A stretch of DNA of 64,000 nucleotides from Leptodontidium sp. MPI-SDFR-AT-0119 (GCA_020726505.1 JAHLEZ010000006.1:1984001-2048000), one strand, 5' to 3'; positions 9,971-24,093 are shown, numbered from the stretch's first letter. Translations and numbers: made by a program. The notes: generated from the sequence alone by a model not told the origin.

Positions 9971-12900
9971 TAGCCTAGCGTCGTTAAGACGTTAAAGCAC
10001 CTTTTTAACGTGGAGCTAGTATTATAAGGGGTCCTTAAAGTATATAAAAATATCGTCTAAATATACTATATAGAAATTATTAAGGTAATTAAAGAGAATA
10101 TCGTTTATATAACGCTAGTAGGTAATAGGGCTATTAATTAAGCTAAATAAAAGAACTTTACACTTGTATACGCCGTATTTCGTACGGAAGGTAGTATACT
10201 CCTCTAATATTAAGTCTATTTAGATTTAGTAAAAGGCTTAATAAATGTCTAATTTAATAAAAATGTGAGTATTAGTTATACGAGTTAAAGTCTCATTAAT
10301 CAGAGGTAAAGGGTATCAATCCTTCCAAGTAAGGGAATTCAGCACTCGGAAATTAATACATAACTGCAGGGAGCTATTTAGCTTCTTAATAAAGAGAATA
10401 AGGGCAGCGAATAATACTTAAGACGGCTTAATAAATCTTTTGTCTAAGTTATTTATAATATATTCTTTAATAGCCTTAAGTTCTTTAGTTAACATCTTAT
10501 ATAATAGCGAATACTTAAGTACTTTTTTACCTTTTCCTTTTAGCTTAATTTTGTAATTATACGAGCGGTAGGGGGGGAGAATATCACTTTTTGCCTTAAA
10601 GAATACGTGAGTTTAATTAGTATATTCTAGGGGAATTATTAGCTTAGCGTTTAGCTCTTAAATAAAGAGTATAAACTACATAGCTAACTGGCGGCGGTGA
10701 GTGAGTTCGACAGTTAAGGCTAATATAGTAGCGGCTTTCTCTCGCTCTTAGCTTCTTTAATTAATTAAAGTATTAATCTCTTAAAGAGTTACTACGAATA
10801 TCTTATTTTTAGACTTTTATTTTATTAATATATAAAACGCTACGGCGCTAATTAAGAAGATCTTAATAATTAGACGTTAACGAGCTTTCTTACGTCACTT
10901 TGTAATTAATAACTTATCTCGTAGTTAAAGAGAATAAGTTAAAGAAGGAGGAGCTTTTATAATCGAGTTATATATAAAAGAGAGTTATATTTATATCTTC
11001 TAAAGTAAATTAACGTAGTCCTTAGTATATATTTTACGCGTAAAAGGAGCGAATTAAGGGGAGTTAGTTTAGTCTCGGGGGTATAAAAGCTCGGCGGTTT
11101 TACTCTCTGGCTTAGTAATTTTTACTTAGGCTAGTTTAATTAAAATATATATATTATTTAGTCGTGGGGACAGTTATATATATTAACTAGGCTAGTTATT
11201 TAATATACTTCTTAGTTAAAGTAGAGGACCGTTAGTAGTAGAGTGCGCGCGCTCTTTAGGCTTTATTATATATTATACTTGTTAATGCGAGAGCTCTGTA
11301 ATATATAGAGTATTAATAATAGAGGTAGGTTTAATAATAGTACTAGTATTAGGGATTAACTAAGGGCGATACTATATACCTAAAAGGCGCGGATTTAAGT
11401 ATTTCTAACTCTCGGAAGTTAATATAAAATTTATTATTAGCGTAGCTTCTTTAATTAATATAACGGCGCGGTTACTTTTAGAGGCTACTATATATTTTAA
11501 AACGAAGTATTTATTAAAAGGTATAATAAGAGAAGAAAGTAAGGAATACGTAGGGGGTTTTATACTTAAAATAAGAAGAAAAAAAGAAGTGGACGAAATA
11601 CTAGGTATTAAAAAAATAAGGGGGTGAATTTCCTTTATTAACGTTATAGGCTTAATTCCGGGGGAGTATAAATTCTCGACTTTACACTTCTAGTACAACT
11701 ATAGCAGATTTCCTTAATCTTTCTTTTTACGACTTATAGTGGTTTTATAATTAGAGATTAGCTATAAGTGTAGGCTCGACAACTATGTATTTATAGAATT
11801 GACATCTTTAGTATTTAATATAATTCGACTATATTACGCGGGATATTAAGTTTGATTTTTTATTAATATAATTACTGGTTTTTTAGACTTGGCAATAGTC
11901 GAGGGATTGACAGTAATAGGTTCTAAGGTTATTAAGAAAGTAAGGGAGTAACTAGCGTGTACGTCGAAATTTGACTTAGCGCGCCGGCTAGAATTAGTTA
12001 TAAAATCGAAGTGTAACTTAAGATTTAAGAAAGGGGTAATTACTTAACTTCTTCTTATGAACTTTCCGGTGAACTTTATTAACTATAATTAACTTAAGAA
12101 AGAAGCTAAGTCTAAGGTATTTATACCTAGCGTGGGAAGTAAGTGCGAGTCGACTATTAAAGTCGACTTCATAAATTAAGTATTATAGTAGCTCTAAAAT
12201 TCACGTAACTTAGCGTCTTTACGCTCGGCGTCGCGCTAGTAGCGTTAGTAAATCTTATATATATATAAGTCTCAGACCTTAATTAGTTTATTATAGCTTA
12301 TTATTAAGGGGTAGTCTAATAGCTAGATAAGCTGTCGTTTAGCGGCATCTAAGAGCACTTCGTAATACTCTAATTATAATTTTCTAATAATTACTCTATA
12401 GTTTCCCAAGTAAGTAATTAAAAAAGGAGTAAATAATTATAGACGCTTATTAACTATTAAATTTAACGTAATATAATGGCTAATAGTCTAGCTAATTCGA
12501 CTATTAAATCCTTTAATAAGGACAAGTAAAGATAGTAAATAAATTAAAGGTTTTAAAAAGAAGAAAAGAGACTTTAAAAGAGAGTAATTAATAAAATAAT
12601 AACTATTAACTCCGGAATTAAGAAGTGCGAGTAGTTTATACGTAAGTCTATTCTTAAAAAAAGCGATGTAAGTAGTAAGTACTAGTCTGCTAAGAAGCTT
12701 TATAAGGTCAAGATATTGTATATCTCGTATTATACTTAAGAAAGAGCCTTTTCTTAAGCTAAGTCTTTTACTTGTAAGGTAAGTTCTTTCACTAATAAGT
12801 TGTCGTTATTGTCTATAGCTTAACTATTAGACATAAGACCACTGTCGTCGGCGCCTACTTTTATTTCGTTTAAGTAGGAGGTATAATTACGACTAAGGGG

Positions 12901-14471
12901 CTATTAAGCGAAATGCCGTGGGGCATTTGTTAATGTTTAAACACGAGGTATATCAGCTTATATAAAGATTTATTAACTTAGGGGTTAGCTAGTCTCTTAT
13001 CGTTAAGACGAAAAAGTAGTAAAAGCTTAAAATGACTTTCCCGTAGTCCTTAAGAAGATATTAACTTAAGATCGGGGATAAGAATTTATACTTGTCGTTA
13101 AGAGGCTAAAGTGACTAGCGTAAATAGTACTCTTTATAATTTATCCTTAGTCTTCGACTTAAACTACTCTTATATACTCTTTTAAAGTTCTAGCTCTTTA
13201 ATACTTATAAAATAATTACTTACGTAAGCGGGACGGAAGTTTATTTTATAAGTTTATTTTAAGTATTAAGTTATTAATTACGCCGCCTTAATTAATAAGA
13301 ATTTTAAACTATTAATAAAAATCTTAAAAGGTTTATCTTATAACTTTTATCTTTAATATAAAATAAAGGTTACGCGTTATTTATTATTTATAAGGGTTAA
13401 TCAGGAATTTAATTACTTAATTAACTAAGTTAAGTATATTTATAATATTTCTATTATTATTAAGCGTTAGGGATAAAAAGGAGGGTTTTAAGAACGTGTG
13501 AGTTATTCCTTTTATTTATATTAATAACTAGTCCTTCCGGTAGTTGTTATTAACGAAGTATTAGTCGTACTAATATAAGGCGTTTTAGACTTAAACTTCT
13601 TATAAACGTGAACTATAGTTAATACTATTTAAAAGCTTATTGTTTAAGTTAGGGATCTTTTCGATTTGTAAGGCCGTAAACATTTAAGATATCTTAAAAA
13701 AAGATAAGAAACAATACCGTGAGATATAAAGAGGTCAGTAACCGTCCTTATTATCATTATCTAGTAGTTTACTAAAATTAGAAGTACTCTATGTCTTACC
13801 TTTGCCTTTGTCTAACTCGGGGGCAGGAGTTTTCTTAATTAAGGGATAAAAGAGTATATCCCTTTCTTAAAAAGTTATAAATCTTAAGGCGAATTTACGT
13901 AATAAAGGCTTATTAGTCGTAAGTCGTTATTATTAAAGTAATAACTTTAACTACTAGTTTTCTAAGCGACTCTCCGTGAGTTACTCTTCTAAAATGCGAA
14001 GTCGGCTTTCCTATAATATCTCTCTTATATGTGTCCTTATAGGCTTTATATTACTCCCTAGCGTATTAATAAAAGTATTAACTTTAAGGGTATTAACATT
14101 AAGAGAATTAAGTATAAGGACAAAAGAAGAGGCAAACAATATATTAACGTTATTTATAATAAGTCGCTTTACTAGAAAAGGGACGACTTTCGGCTTAACT
14201 TAGTGAGTTAAAGGGAGAAGTCTAGTAAAGAGGGGGTTTCGACTTCGTCGTATAAAGGCAGAGGTCGAGGAGGAGAATAAAGGTAATAGTAGTAAAGTAA
14301 ATATTAACTTCGCTGTTAGTAAGGGTTTTAATACTATTATTTATTAAGCTATAAAGCTCAGTATAAGCCTTTCCTGTATTTAAGCTTTTAGGCCGTAATT
14401 ACTTATAAGAGAATTAGGGGGCGAGGGATATTTACTGTCTTCTTAAACATAAAGAAAAGAGTTGTAAATAA

Positions 14472-14718
14472 TATAACACTTACCTTAAAAAGACGGCAAT
14501 TACGTGTAATTAACGCTTTATATATTAACACAAGACATATGATAATATTAAGTATTAACTTAAAATCTATAACTATAAAAGAAAAAAGGTAAAAAAAGAA
14601 GAAGTCTATATATAAGAGGTTAATATACTTAGTACTATAGTAATCTCGGTACGTCCCGATCGGGCAGTACTAAGTAGAGCCGGTGGAAATGAGGCTCTGG
14701 ACAGCGACAGTCGTCACA
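14472..14718 (-). repeat. Family A LTR (5' LTR of A1)
   Basis: 247 bp, same ends as 7079-7325 after allowing G-to-A and C-to-T changes. Its right end is followed at once by the AAAAC target duplication. Confidence 0.9.
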
Positions 14719-14986
14719 AAAACTGTGTTTTCTCGCTTATTATATTAGCCTTATTAGCCTTCCTAAGTTACTTAAAAGCCCACTTAAGGACTAGTTTCTC
14801 TTTTACTACTTTTAAGAAGTCTTTCTTTAATTAAAACCCCTTTAACTTAAGAAATTACTTTACCTTTATTTTTAAATAAGCCTAAAACTAATTCGTAAGT
14901 TATTTTAATAAAGTAACGGAACTTAATCTTGTAATAGTAAGCACCTTAAAGTACTAATTTTATACGTGTTGTAAAGCGGCCATTAG
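14719..14986. repeat. Spacer between the two Gypsy copies (repeat F continuation)
   Basis: 268 bp between the divergent 5' LTRs of A1 and A2. It holds the right AAAAC duplication of A1 (14719-14723) and the left ATTAG duplication of A2 (14982-14986). The sequence is old repeat: AT-rich, without a gene. Confidence 0.7.
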
Positions 14987-15233
14987 TGTGACGACTGTCG
15001 CTGTCTAGAGCCTTATTTCCACCGGCTTTACTTAGTACTGCCCGATCGGGACGTACCGAGATTACTATAGCGCTAGGTATATTAACCTCTTATATATAAA
15101 CTTATTCTTTCCTTACCTTCTTTCTTTTATAATTATAGATTCTAAGTTAATACTTAGTATCGTTATATATCTTATATTAATATATAAGGCGTTAATTATA
15201 TATAATTGCCGTCTTTTTAAGGCAAGCGTTATA
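14987..15233 (+). repeat. Family A LTR (5' LTR of A2)
   Basis: 247 bp, TGTGACGACTG...GCAAGCGTTATA. The last bases are mutated from the family end GCGTCACA. Opposite in orientation to, and 268 bp from, the A1 5' LTR. Confidence 0.9.
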
Positions 15234-17301
15234 TTATTTATAACTCTTTTCTTTACGTCTAAAAAGACAATAAATATCCCTCGCCCTCTAATTCTCTTAT
15301 AAGTAGTTATAACCTAGAAGCTCAAATATAAAAAAGGCTTATATTAAGCTTTATAACTTAACGAATAGTAGTATTAAAACCCTTACTAATAGTAAAGTTA
15401 ATATTTACTTTATTATTATTACCTTTATTCTCCTCCCCGACCTTTGCCTTTATATAACGAAGTCGAAACCCCCTTTTCGCTAGACTTCTCCCTTTAACTC
15501 GCTAAGTCAAGTCGAAAGTCGTCCCTCCTTTAATAAAGCGACCCGCTATAGACGACGCCAATATATTATTTACCTCTTCTTCTGTCCCTTTACTTAACTT
15601 TCTTAATACTAATACTCTTAGAGTTAATACTTTTACTAATACGCCAGGGAGTAATATAAAGCCTATAAGGATATATATAAGAGAGACACTATAAGAAAGC
15701 CGACTTCGTATTTTAAAAGAGTAACTTACAGAGAGTCGCCTAAAGAATTAGTAATTAAAGTTATCGCTTTAATAATAACGACTTACGACTAACGAGCCTT
15801 TATTACGTAAATCCGCCCTAAAGTCTATAACTTTCTAAGAAGGGGATATATTCTTTTATTTTTTAATTAAGAAAACTCTTGCCCTTAAGTTAAATAAAGG
15901 CAAAAGTAAAGTATAAAGTACTCTTAATCTTAGCGGACTACTAAATAACAATAGTAAAGACGGCTACTAACCTCCTTATATCTTACGTTATTATTTCCCC
16001 TTTTTCTTTAAGATATTTTAAATATTTACGGCCTCACGAATTAAGAAGATTCCTAACTTAAACAATAAGCTTTTAAATAATATTAATTATAGTCCACGTC
16101 TATAAGAAGTTTAAGTCTAAAACGCCTTACGCCAATATAATTAATACTTCGTTAACAACGACTACTAAAAGGACTAACTATTAATATAAATAAAAGGAAT
16201 AACTCGCACGCTCTTAAAACCTTCTTTTTTATCTTTAACGCTTAACGACAATAGAAACATTATAAATACGCTTAACTTAATTAACTAAGTAATTAAATTC
16301 TTAATTAACTCTTATAAGTAATAAATAGTACGTAACCTTTACTTTACGTTAAAGATAAAAGTTATAAAATAAACCTTTTAAAATTTTTATTAATAATTTA
16401 AAATTCTTACTAACTAAGGCGGCGTAACTAATAACTTAATACTTAAAATAAACTTATAAAATAAACTTCTGTCCCACTTATGTAAGTAATTATTTTATAA
16501 GTATTAAAGAGCTAAAACTTTAAAAGAGTATATAAGAGTAATTTAAGCTGAAGATTAAGGATAAATTATAAAGAGTACTATTTACGCTAATCGCTTTAGC
16601 CCTTTAATAATAAGTATAAATTCTTATCCCTGATCTTAAGTTAATATTTCCTTAGGGACTATAGGAAAGTCACTTTAAGCTTTTACTACTTCTTTGTCTT
16701 AATAACAAAAGACTAATTAACCTTTAAGTTAATAAATCTCTACACGAGCTAATATACCTCGTACTTAAACGCTAACGAATACCCCTTAGTATTTCGCTTA
16801 ATAGCCCCTTAGTCGTAATTATACCTCTCGTATTAACGAGATAGAGCTAGGCGCTGACGACGGTAGTCTTATGTCTAATAATTAAACTATAAACGACAAT
16901 AACTTACTAGTAGAAGAACTTACCCCACGAATAAAAGACTTAGCCTAAGAAAAGGCTCCTTCTTAAGTATAGTACGAGATATATAATATCTTAATTTTAC
17001 GAAGCTTTTTAGCAGACTAGTATTTATTACTTGTATCGCTCTCTCTAAAAATAGACTTATATATAAGTTACTTACACTTTTTAATTCCGGAGCTAATAGT
17101 TATTATTTTATTAACTACTCTCTTTTAAAATATCTTTTTTTCTTTTTAAAACCTTTAATTTACTTATTGCCTTCACTTGTCCCTATTAAAGGATTTAATA
17201 GTCAAACTAGCCGGACTATTAACTACTATACTATATTAAATTTAACAGTCGACAAGCGTCTATAGTTATTTACTCCTTTCTTAATTACTTACTTAAGAAA
17301 C

Positions 17302-17468
17302 TGTCGTGCAACACAGGTATGCGCACGTGCCTAGCCTACGTAAGCAGGCCAGTTAGTTGTAGGGGCAGTTGCAGACAGGAGCTCCTTCCTAGAAATTAGA
17401 CGCTTTTGCCACCACGTTGCAGCCACTGGAAGAGCCATGCCGGCCGTCGATTAGAGCTTTGCACGACA
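17302..17468. mobile_element. 167-bp insertion J with 10-bp inverted ends
   Basis: TGTCGTGCAA...TTGCACGACA with GAAAC on the left (17297-17301) and AAAAC on the right (17469-17473), a 5-bp duplication differing by one G-to-A change. A1 has the empty site (reverse complement around 12400: GAAACTATAGAG). Much richer in GC than the surrounding element. The TG...CA ends with 5-bp duplication fit a small solo LTR; the 10-bp inverted ends would also fit a MITE. No coding capacity. Confidence 0.75.
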
Positions 17469-19018
17469 AAAACTATAGAGTAATTATTAAAAGATTATAA
17501 CTAAAGTATTATAAAGTACTTTTAAATACCGCTAAACGACGGCTTATCTAGCCATCAAACTACTTCCTAATAGTAAGCTATAGTAAGCTAATTGAGGTCC
17601 AAGACTTACGTATACACAAGATCTACTAACGCCACTAGCGCGACGCCGAGCGTAGAGACGCTAAGTTGCGTGAATTTTGGAGCCGCCGTAATCTCTAACT
17701 TCTCGAGTCGACTTTGACAATCGATTTACTACCTCTAGACTTTATATTAGGCATAAATACAATAGATATTATAAAGTACACCCCCACCGCTCTCCCTCGA
17801 TATTACTGAGCTATATAAGACGGACGTATGTCTTGCCTTACTAATAGTCCTAATTCCGTAATATATGCCGATTCTGTAATATATTTTATTTTATAATTAG
17901 ATTAAAAAGACAGAATATATATTAATAACTCCTTTACTTCCTTAATAACCTTAGAACTTATTATTATTAACTCCTCGACTATTATTAAGTCCAGAAAACT
18001 AGCGATTATATTAATAGAAAATTAAACTTAATATCTCGCGTAGTATAGTCGAATTATATCGGATACTAAAGATACTAATTCTATAAATACATAATTATCG
18101 AGCTTATACTTACAATTAATCTCTAATTATAGAACCACCGTAAGTCGTAAAAAGAAAGATTAGGGAAATCCACTATAGTCGTATTAAAAGTGTAGAGTCG
18201 AGAATTTATACTCCCCTAGAGTCGAGCCTACGACGCTAGTAGAGGAAATTCACCCCCTTGTCTCTTTAATACTTAGTACTTCGTTTACTTCTTCTTTTCT
18301 TTTTGTTTTAAGTATAAAACCCCTTATATATTCCTTACTTTCTTTTCTTATTACACTTTTTAATAAATACTTCGTTTCGAAATATATAGTAGCCTCTAAA
18401 AGTAGCCGCGTTATTATTTTAATTAGAGAAGTTACGCTAATAATAAATTTTATATTAATCTCTAAGAGTCAGAAATACTTAAATCCACGCCTTTTAAGTA
18501 TATAATATCGCCCTTAGCTAATCCCTAATACTAGTACTACTATTAAACTTACCTCTATTATTAATCCTTTGTGTACTGTAGAGCTCTCGTATTAACAAGT
18601 GCGACATATAATAAAGCCTAGAAAGCGCGCGCACTCTACTAAGCTTTTATATCCCTGAGACTAAACTGACTCCCTCTAATTCGCTCCTTTTATACGTAGA
18701 ACACATAGTAAGGACTACGTTAATTTACTTTAGAATATATAAAGGCAGCTCTTTCTCGTATATGACTCGACTATAAAAGCTCCTCTTTCCCTGACTTCTT
18801 TTCTTTAACCACGAGATAAATTACTAATTATAAAGCGACGTAAGAAAGCTCGTCGACGTCCGATTATTAAAATCTTCTTAATTAACGTTATAGTGTTTTA
18901 TATATTAATAAAACAGAAGTCTAAAGATAAGATATTCGTAATAACTCTTTAAGAGATTAATACTTTAATTAATTAAAGAAGCTAAGAGCAAGAGAAAGCC
19001 GCTACTATATTAGCCTTA

Positions 19019-19203
19019 TGTGGTACAGAAGTGAAGTAAAGCCTTGCGATCAACGTAGGGAGAATTGAAGTGGTTAATTGTTGTTTAGAATATATAAGGA
19101 AATTAAGGGAACACGTTATTTTCTTAAAAGCGGTATAACGTGACAAAAACTATATCTAACGTAGCACGTAGCTAACCGAGCATTAGCCCGTGCTTGTACG
19201 ACA
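19019..19203 (-). repeat. Family B LTR, left (3' LTR)
   Basis: 185 bp, TGTGGTACAG...TGTACGACA. Its left half is nearly unmutated while its right half carries A/T changes; the other LTR shows the reverse. Confidence 0.9.
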
Positions 19204-19479
19204 CACCTCCTAGTCAAGTGACAATAGTAAGCCACTAGTATTGTGGTTGGCTACGCTAAGCGAGAGTAAATACTAAACTAAATACTTAGGCTACAACTAT
19301 TCTTGTACTACTAAGTTAGGCAAACAACCCTCCTATTTAAAGTAGCGTAGCCCCCACTTGATTCTTAATCTTGTAATTACTTTACACTATATAAATCGAC
19401 TCTTTTCGATCTACTAACTAATTAACTAATTAATAATTAATTAATCAATTAATAAATCAATTAACCGGCATTATAAGTG

Positions 19480-20400
19480 TCTCACGGCGATCTACTGCTA
19501 CTATTAAGGCTAATCGTCTGTCCGCCGTTGTAAGTTATTTGAATTAAATTGAGTTAATTATTAATCTTAAAGTTATATATTGATTTGGGTATTATTAATT
19601 GTAATAGGCGAAGAAGAAGAAAGAGGCTAAGAAGGCTCTAAAGGCTGCTCTTACTCTAAAGAGAGTTACTATAGTTACTCCTATTACTCGTGCTCGTGCT
19701 TCTCGTGTTAAGGGAGCTAAGCGTACGGTTATTTACTTAAGTTATATTAATAGCGCCCTTTAAATTAAAAGCACCGGCGAGTACTTTAATATTATTAGTC
19801 AGGGTACTCACTACTTTACGTGCGCCTTAGGCTACTTTTATAAGGTTACTCCTGCTACTACCTAAGCCCCCTTCTTAGTTTACCGGGCTGCGCTCTTAAA
19901 TGACGCAGGCGAGAAGGTAAATTCCTTAAGTTATTCTTTTTTAACGTGTAATTACTAACCTTTTTAGGAATTAGAGCGCTTAAGAGCTCTTATTTTGGCG
20001 GCCCTTAAGGGTTAAGTTGTTACTAGTAAAGCTGCCGGTAGAGCAACTAGCTTTGTTAGTCGTACTTTAAGTGCGGCCTCGGCTACTCTTTATATTAATT
20101 CCTTCTTAGAGTTAAAGGGTAATAAGGAGACTCCTTAAGGAATAACTTTAGCTTTTTTTACTACTTTTGCGGCTATTACTTTTACTATAGCTATAAGTGG
20201 AATTAGTGGAGCTACTATTGCGGCCGCTAGTATTAGTGTTAGTCTTGTTGCTTTTTAGGCTTTAATAGCTAATAAGCCTCTTGGAGTTGCTCTTATACTA
20301 GAGCAGGAAGCTTAAGTTACTTGGGTTAAGGAGCTTATTAAGGTGATTATTAGTGTATTAAGTGACTTAGTTCGGGAGGTTTTAGGCCTTTTAATTATAT
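19480..20400 (+). pseudogene. Antisense ORF remnant in the 3' region of Copia B
   Basis: On the strand opposite to pol, about 0.9 kb reads as degenerate coding sequence: a Lys/Ala-rich stretch starting near 19609 (KKKKEAKKALKAAL), then VTPITRARASRVKGAKR, and later Ala/Ser/Thr-rich segments. Two intron-like interruptions are visible: one ending TTGTAATAG just before 19609, and one at about 19917-19967 (GTAAATTCC...TACTAACCTTTTTAG) with a branch-site-like TACTAAC. Several stops remain and are mostly TAA or TAG, as RIP would create. No family recognised. It could be an accessory antisense gene of the element or a captured host fragment. Confidence 0.4.
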
Positions 20401-23400
20401 AAGTTACTTTCTTTTGTGTAAGGCGAGGCTTAAGAACCTTTAAACAACTAAGTGTCCCCTTGTAATTTACTTACGTTACGTTGCTTTTATTATAAAAACA
20501 AATAACTATTAAGAGTAATTAAATCTTCTAAATACTATGAATTTCACCCCCGAGCTTAGTTGTTCTTTAAGTAAATAAAATAATAAGAGAATTTATAAAG
20601 GAATAATAAATATATAAGAAGATACCCTTATAATAAAGGAAAAAGTAAAGAACGTATATAAAGACTTACTTTAAAGCGAGGGCTTTATAGTAAGTTACTC
20701 TAATTAAGCACGAATATCGACTAAGTTAATAAGAGTAATAAAATTCTCAAATTTCTATTAAGAGAGGTTTTTTATAAGTCTATTAGCGGGTATATAGCTT
20801 GTAAGTAAATATTCGACTAAAAAAGTGCCCTTTTAAAACTCCTAGTGTAATTATATATTTTAAATATTAACGTGGCGTAACTTAATAAAGATACGCTAAT
20901 TTTCCCTAACGATTAACTATATTATTTGCTAATTATTATAAAAGATTCTCTAAATTTCCTTTAATTTAAGACGTAACTCTTAAAAGAAACGTTATAAAAT
21001 TATAATCTTCTTAGCCGTGCGCTTAACGCCTAAAAGCTTAACTTATATAGTCAAAGTAGTAACTATATCTTATAAGGCCGCTCTTTATAAGATTAAACTT
21101 CTAAAAAGTATTATAATATAATTATTAAAAGAGCGCCTAGTATTAAGATCGTTTATAAATGAAGTATTTAAAGTTATAATAAGCTAAGAGTCGCGTAATT
21201 TGTAACTGTAAGTAATCGCTAAAAATCGGGTTTTAAAGAAGTAATAAATAATTTAATTAACTACTGCAAGGTACTCTAAAGAGGGGTTAGTCAAGAAGTG
21301 AGAAAGTCTTAAAGTTGTAAATATAACGTTTACGCGTAATATAATTACCGTGTAAAGTACTAAGTTAACCTTCTCTTAATACTCCTTAATTTAAACTAGG
21401 GTTACTTACCCTTGATTCTTTAGTAACTTAACTTAAGGTAATAGAGTACTTAGGCAATTTCTATTTATTAAGTCAAATCGCAAAGTAACCTTTTAAATAT
21501 AAATGTCGTGTATTAAAGAAATAGTCTTTACTTAATAATCTTTAATAACGTGAATACTTAAAAACTACTTTATTAGTTCTCTTTTAGTGAGCTCGTATGC
21601 TGTATTTAAGCCGTTAATAATAGGTTGAGTGTCTTTAAGGGCTAAAGAGTGGTATAACACTTAAATATCGTCGATATAAAAGATAATAAAGACTAAACGT
21701 TACTTGTTTATAAAGATATAAGGCTCCTTCTTACAGGGGATTAACCTTAACTTTAATAAAGTTCTAGTAAAGTCTCCGTACTATAGTACTAGTGAGTCTT
21801 TGAGTTTATAAAGTGCATAATTAACTTCTACTACTATCCCGTCTTATTTAAATTTATTTAGTAAGTAGCAACGTACGCGAGTACTTAATTCGCTTCGTTT
21901 AGTATTAATAAAGGCGTTAATAATATTAAATTAGATTATCTTTAAATTAAATTAAGTTACTATTATTATAGCGGTCTTAAAAGAACGAGTAATTAAGGTT
22001 GCCGTATATATTAAGAGAATTAACGTTTTAGGTTATAAGTCTCCCTTAATAATAACTCGCGAGTGACACCTAGTTAAATACCCTAACGAATCGACTTTAG
22101 CGTGAAATACCTATTTTAATAATATTAATTATTTAGTAGTGAAGCTTTATTTAACGACTTTTTAATAATTGCGCGACTCTAAGTTAGTGATTTCCTTAAT
22201 TATGTTGGCTCGGAAGTGCTCTCTTAGAGGGTGATCTTTGAGGTCTCTCCAATTTAATAAGTCCTTTAATAATTAAGATTAGTATATTCGTAGGAGATTA
22301 ACTAGTTGTCGAATTTCGACATTTTTAAGAATAAACGCTGAGATTATAGCGTGGACTACGCTTAAGTCTTTCCCGTCTCTTTATACTAATTCTTGACTAG
22401 GCTAAAAGGTCCTTAGAAAGTCCTCTAAATACTCACGGTTACTTAACGGGTTTAACGATTCCGTAATTAACTCTTTAATAGTTACTATATAAACGCTTTG
22501 ATTTGGTTTTGTAATTTTATTACTAACTCGGGTCTTTCGACTGTCGCTAGTTGCTCGATCTTTTACCCTCTTCCTTTGTAAAGGTTTAAGTAAGTTATTG
22601 TTAGTTAAGGCTAAAAGTAATAAGTATTACTTTATACTTAATTCTTCCCTTAAGTTTAACGAATTAAGATGCTCCTTATACTTTATTACTTAAGGCGGAG
22701 CTTCCAATTACTTAGGGCCGGCACCTTAAGTAAGTGCTCCTTAACGCTTAAGACCGCGCTCTTAGTCGTATAGCCCTTAAGAGTATATAATAACTTATAG
22801 TATTAATTAGCGCTTAACTTTTATATTTCTCTTAAAGTTTAGTACGTCACGTAAAATATTTCTCTTAGTTATACTCTAAGACACTAACTATCTTAATTTA
22901 TTAACTTGTTTTAAGACTTAATTAAGGTACTTGTGAGTAAAAAGTCTAATACTCTTCCTTAATTGTTTTACCCCTGAGTTTTTACTAACGAGTTCTATTA
23001 ATCTTAACTTTTCTAAGAGTAGTATTAGTTACTTTACCCTTATAGTTAAAAGCTTAATCGAAGGCTGTAATACCCCCAAGGTTGTAAACTTAGTAGTTTT
23101 TATAGAACTTATTACTTAACTTAGTTGTTCCTTTTCTAAGGTAGTACTTATTATTAATTCTAGTATATTAAGTGCGCTTAATCGATTAATTATATCGGTT
23201 TTAGTGTCTTAGGGTCCCTCCTCTTCTTTTAGCATTTTAGTAAGATCTCTTAATATTAAGCGCGGCTAGCTGACTACTCTCTTTATATTTAGAGAGCCTA
23301 AATAAAAGAGGGATTCGTTAAAAGTAACGTTTTAAGTCACTATTACACGTTATAATTGAAGTACTTAGACCCTATATATATTAAACGAGACGTATCTTAC

Positions 23401-23819
23401 TAAGTATCTAAGGTACGCTCTTAAGTTAACTTTGAATATTCTCTTTTATTAAAGAGCCTCTTAGTCCTTGATTATAGAGTAAGCTTTATAGCCGTACACT
23501 TATATATTACTTTAGTTAGGTCGTATATTAGTATTAAGCTTCTAAATAAGCTTAGGGTCGTAATACTAAAAATATTGCCTAAACTAGGCGTGGAAGATCT
23601 CATTTAGACTTTTAAAGCCTTTTCGAGTAGCTAGACTTATATTATAAAGAGTAATTGCCGCCATGACTACTTTTATTTAAAGCTCCTCTAGTAAGTTTAC
23701 TAAAAGGCGCATCTTAATAGACTTTTCGATGATTTCCTTGCTTACGCGCTTAGCTCCCTTATTAGGTTAATACGTATACGAAGGGGTACTCTTAATATTA
23801 ATATTATTCTCTATATACC

Positions 23820-24093
23820 TGTTGGGATAGCCTTAGCTGAGGGGCATTCTCTTACTCTAACAGCTTCCAAAGATAGTCGTCTCTCCTAGCCAAATGAAGC
23901 TTGGTTTTATACCTTGCCTCTTGGTTTCATACGAGTAATACTTATACGAGCTACGGGGTTTAGTACTTAGTGTATTTAAGGTAACTTTCCCTTTCGTACG
24001 AAAGGGACACACGGAATATACTTAATTAAACTTTACTTATTATATTCTTTATTACCTTAATATTAAGTATCGAACCTTAGTTAGATATTAACA
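23820..24093 (+). repeat. Family C LTR, left (5' LTR of C1)
   Basis: 274 bp, TGTTGGGATAGCC...GATATTAACA, with the 18-bp perfect palindrome CCCTTTCGTACGAAAGGG at 23989-24006. Confidence 0.9.

Larger units (their letters stand above)
7079..14718 (-). mobile_element. Gypsy LTR retrotransposon, copy A1, full length
   Basis: 7640 bp bounded by 247-bp LTRs (7079-7325 is the 3' LTR, 14472-14718 the 5' LTR in minus orientation) and flanked by AAAAC on both sides (7074-7078, 14719-14723). A polypurine tract (read on the minus strand as a G run, 7326-7338) adjoins the 3' LTR. The reverse-transcriptase core YLDD is readable on the minus strand near 10050-10061. Stops occur throughout all frames, consistent with RIP, so the element is dead. 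Carries a 190-bp MITE at 9781-9970; without that and its TA duplication it is 7448 bp. Confidence 0.9.

Noticed and set aside
13976..14203. 75-codon open frame on the plus strand
   Set aside because: Lies inside Gypsy A1, antisense to its coding strand and in RIP-mutated AT-rich sequence. No motif beyond hydrophobic residues expected from AT-rich codons.
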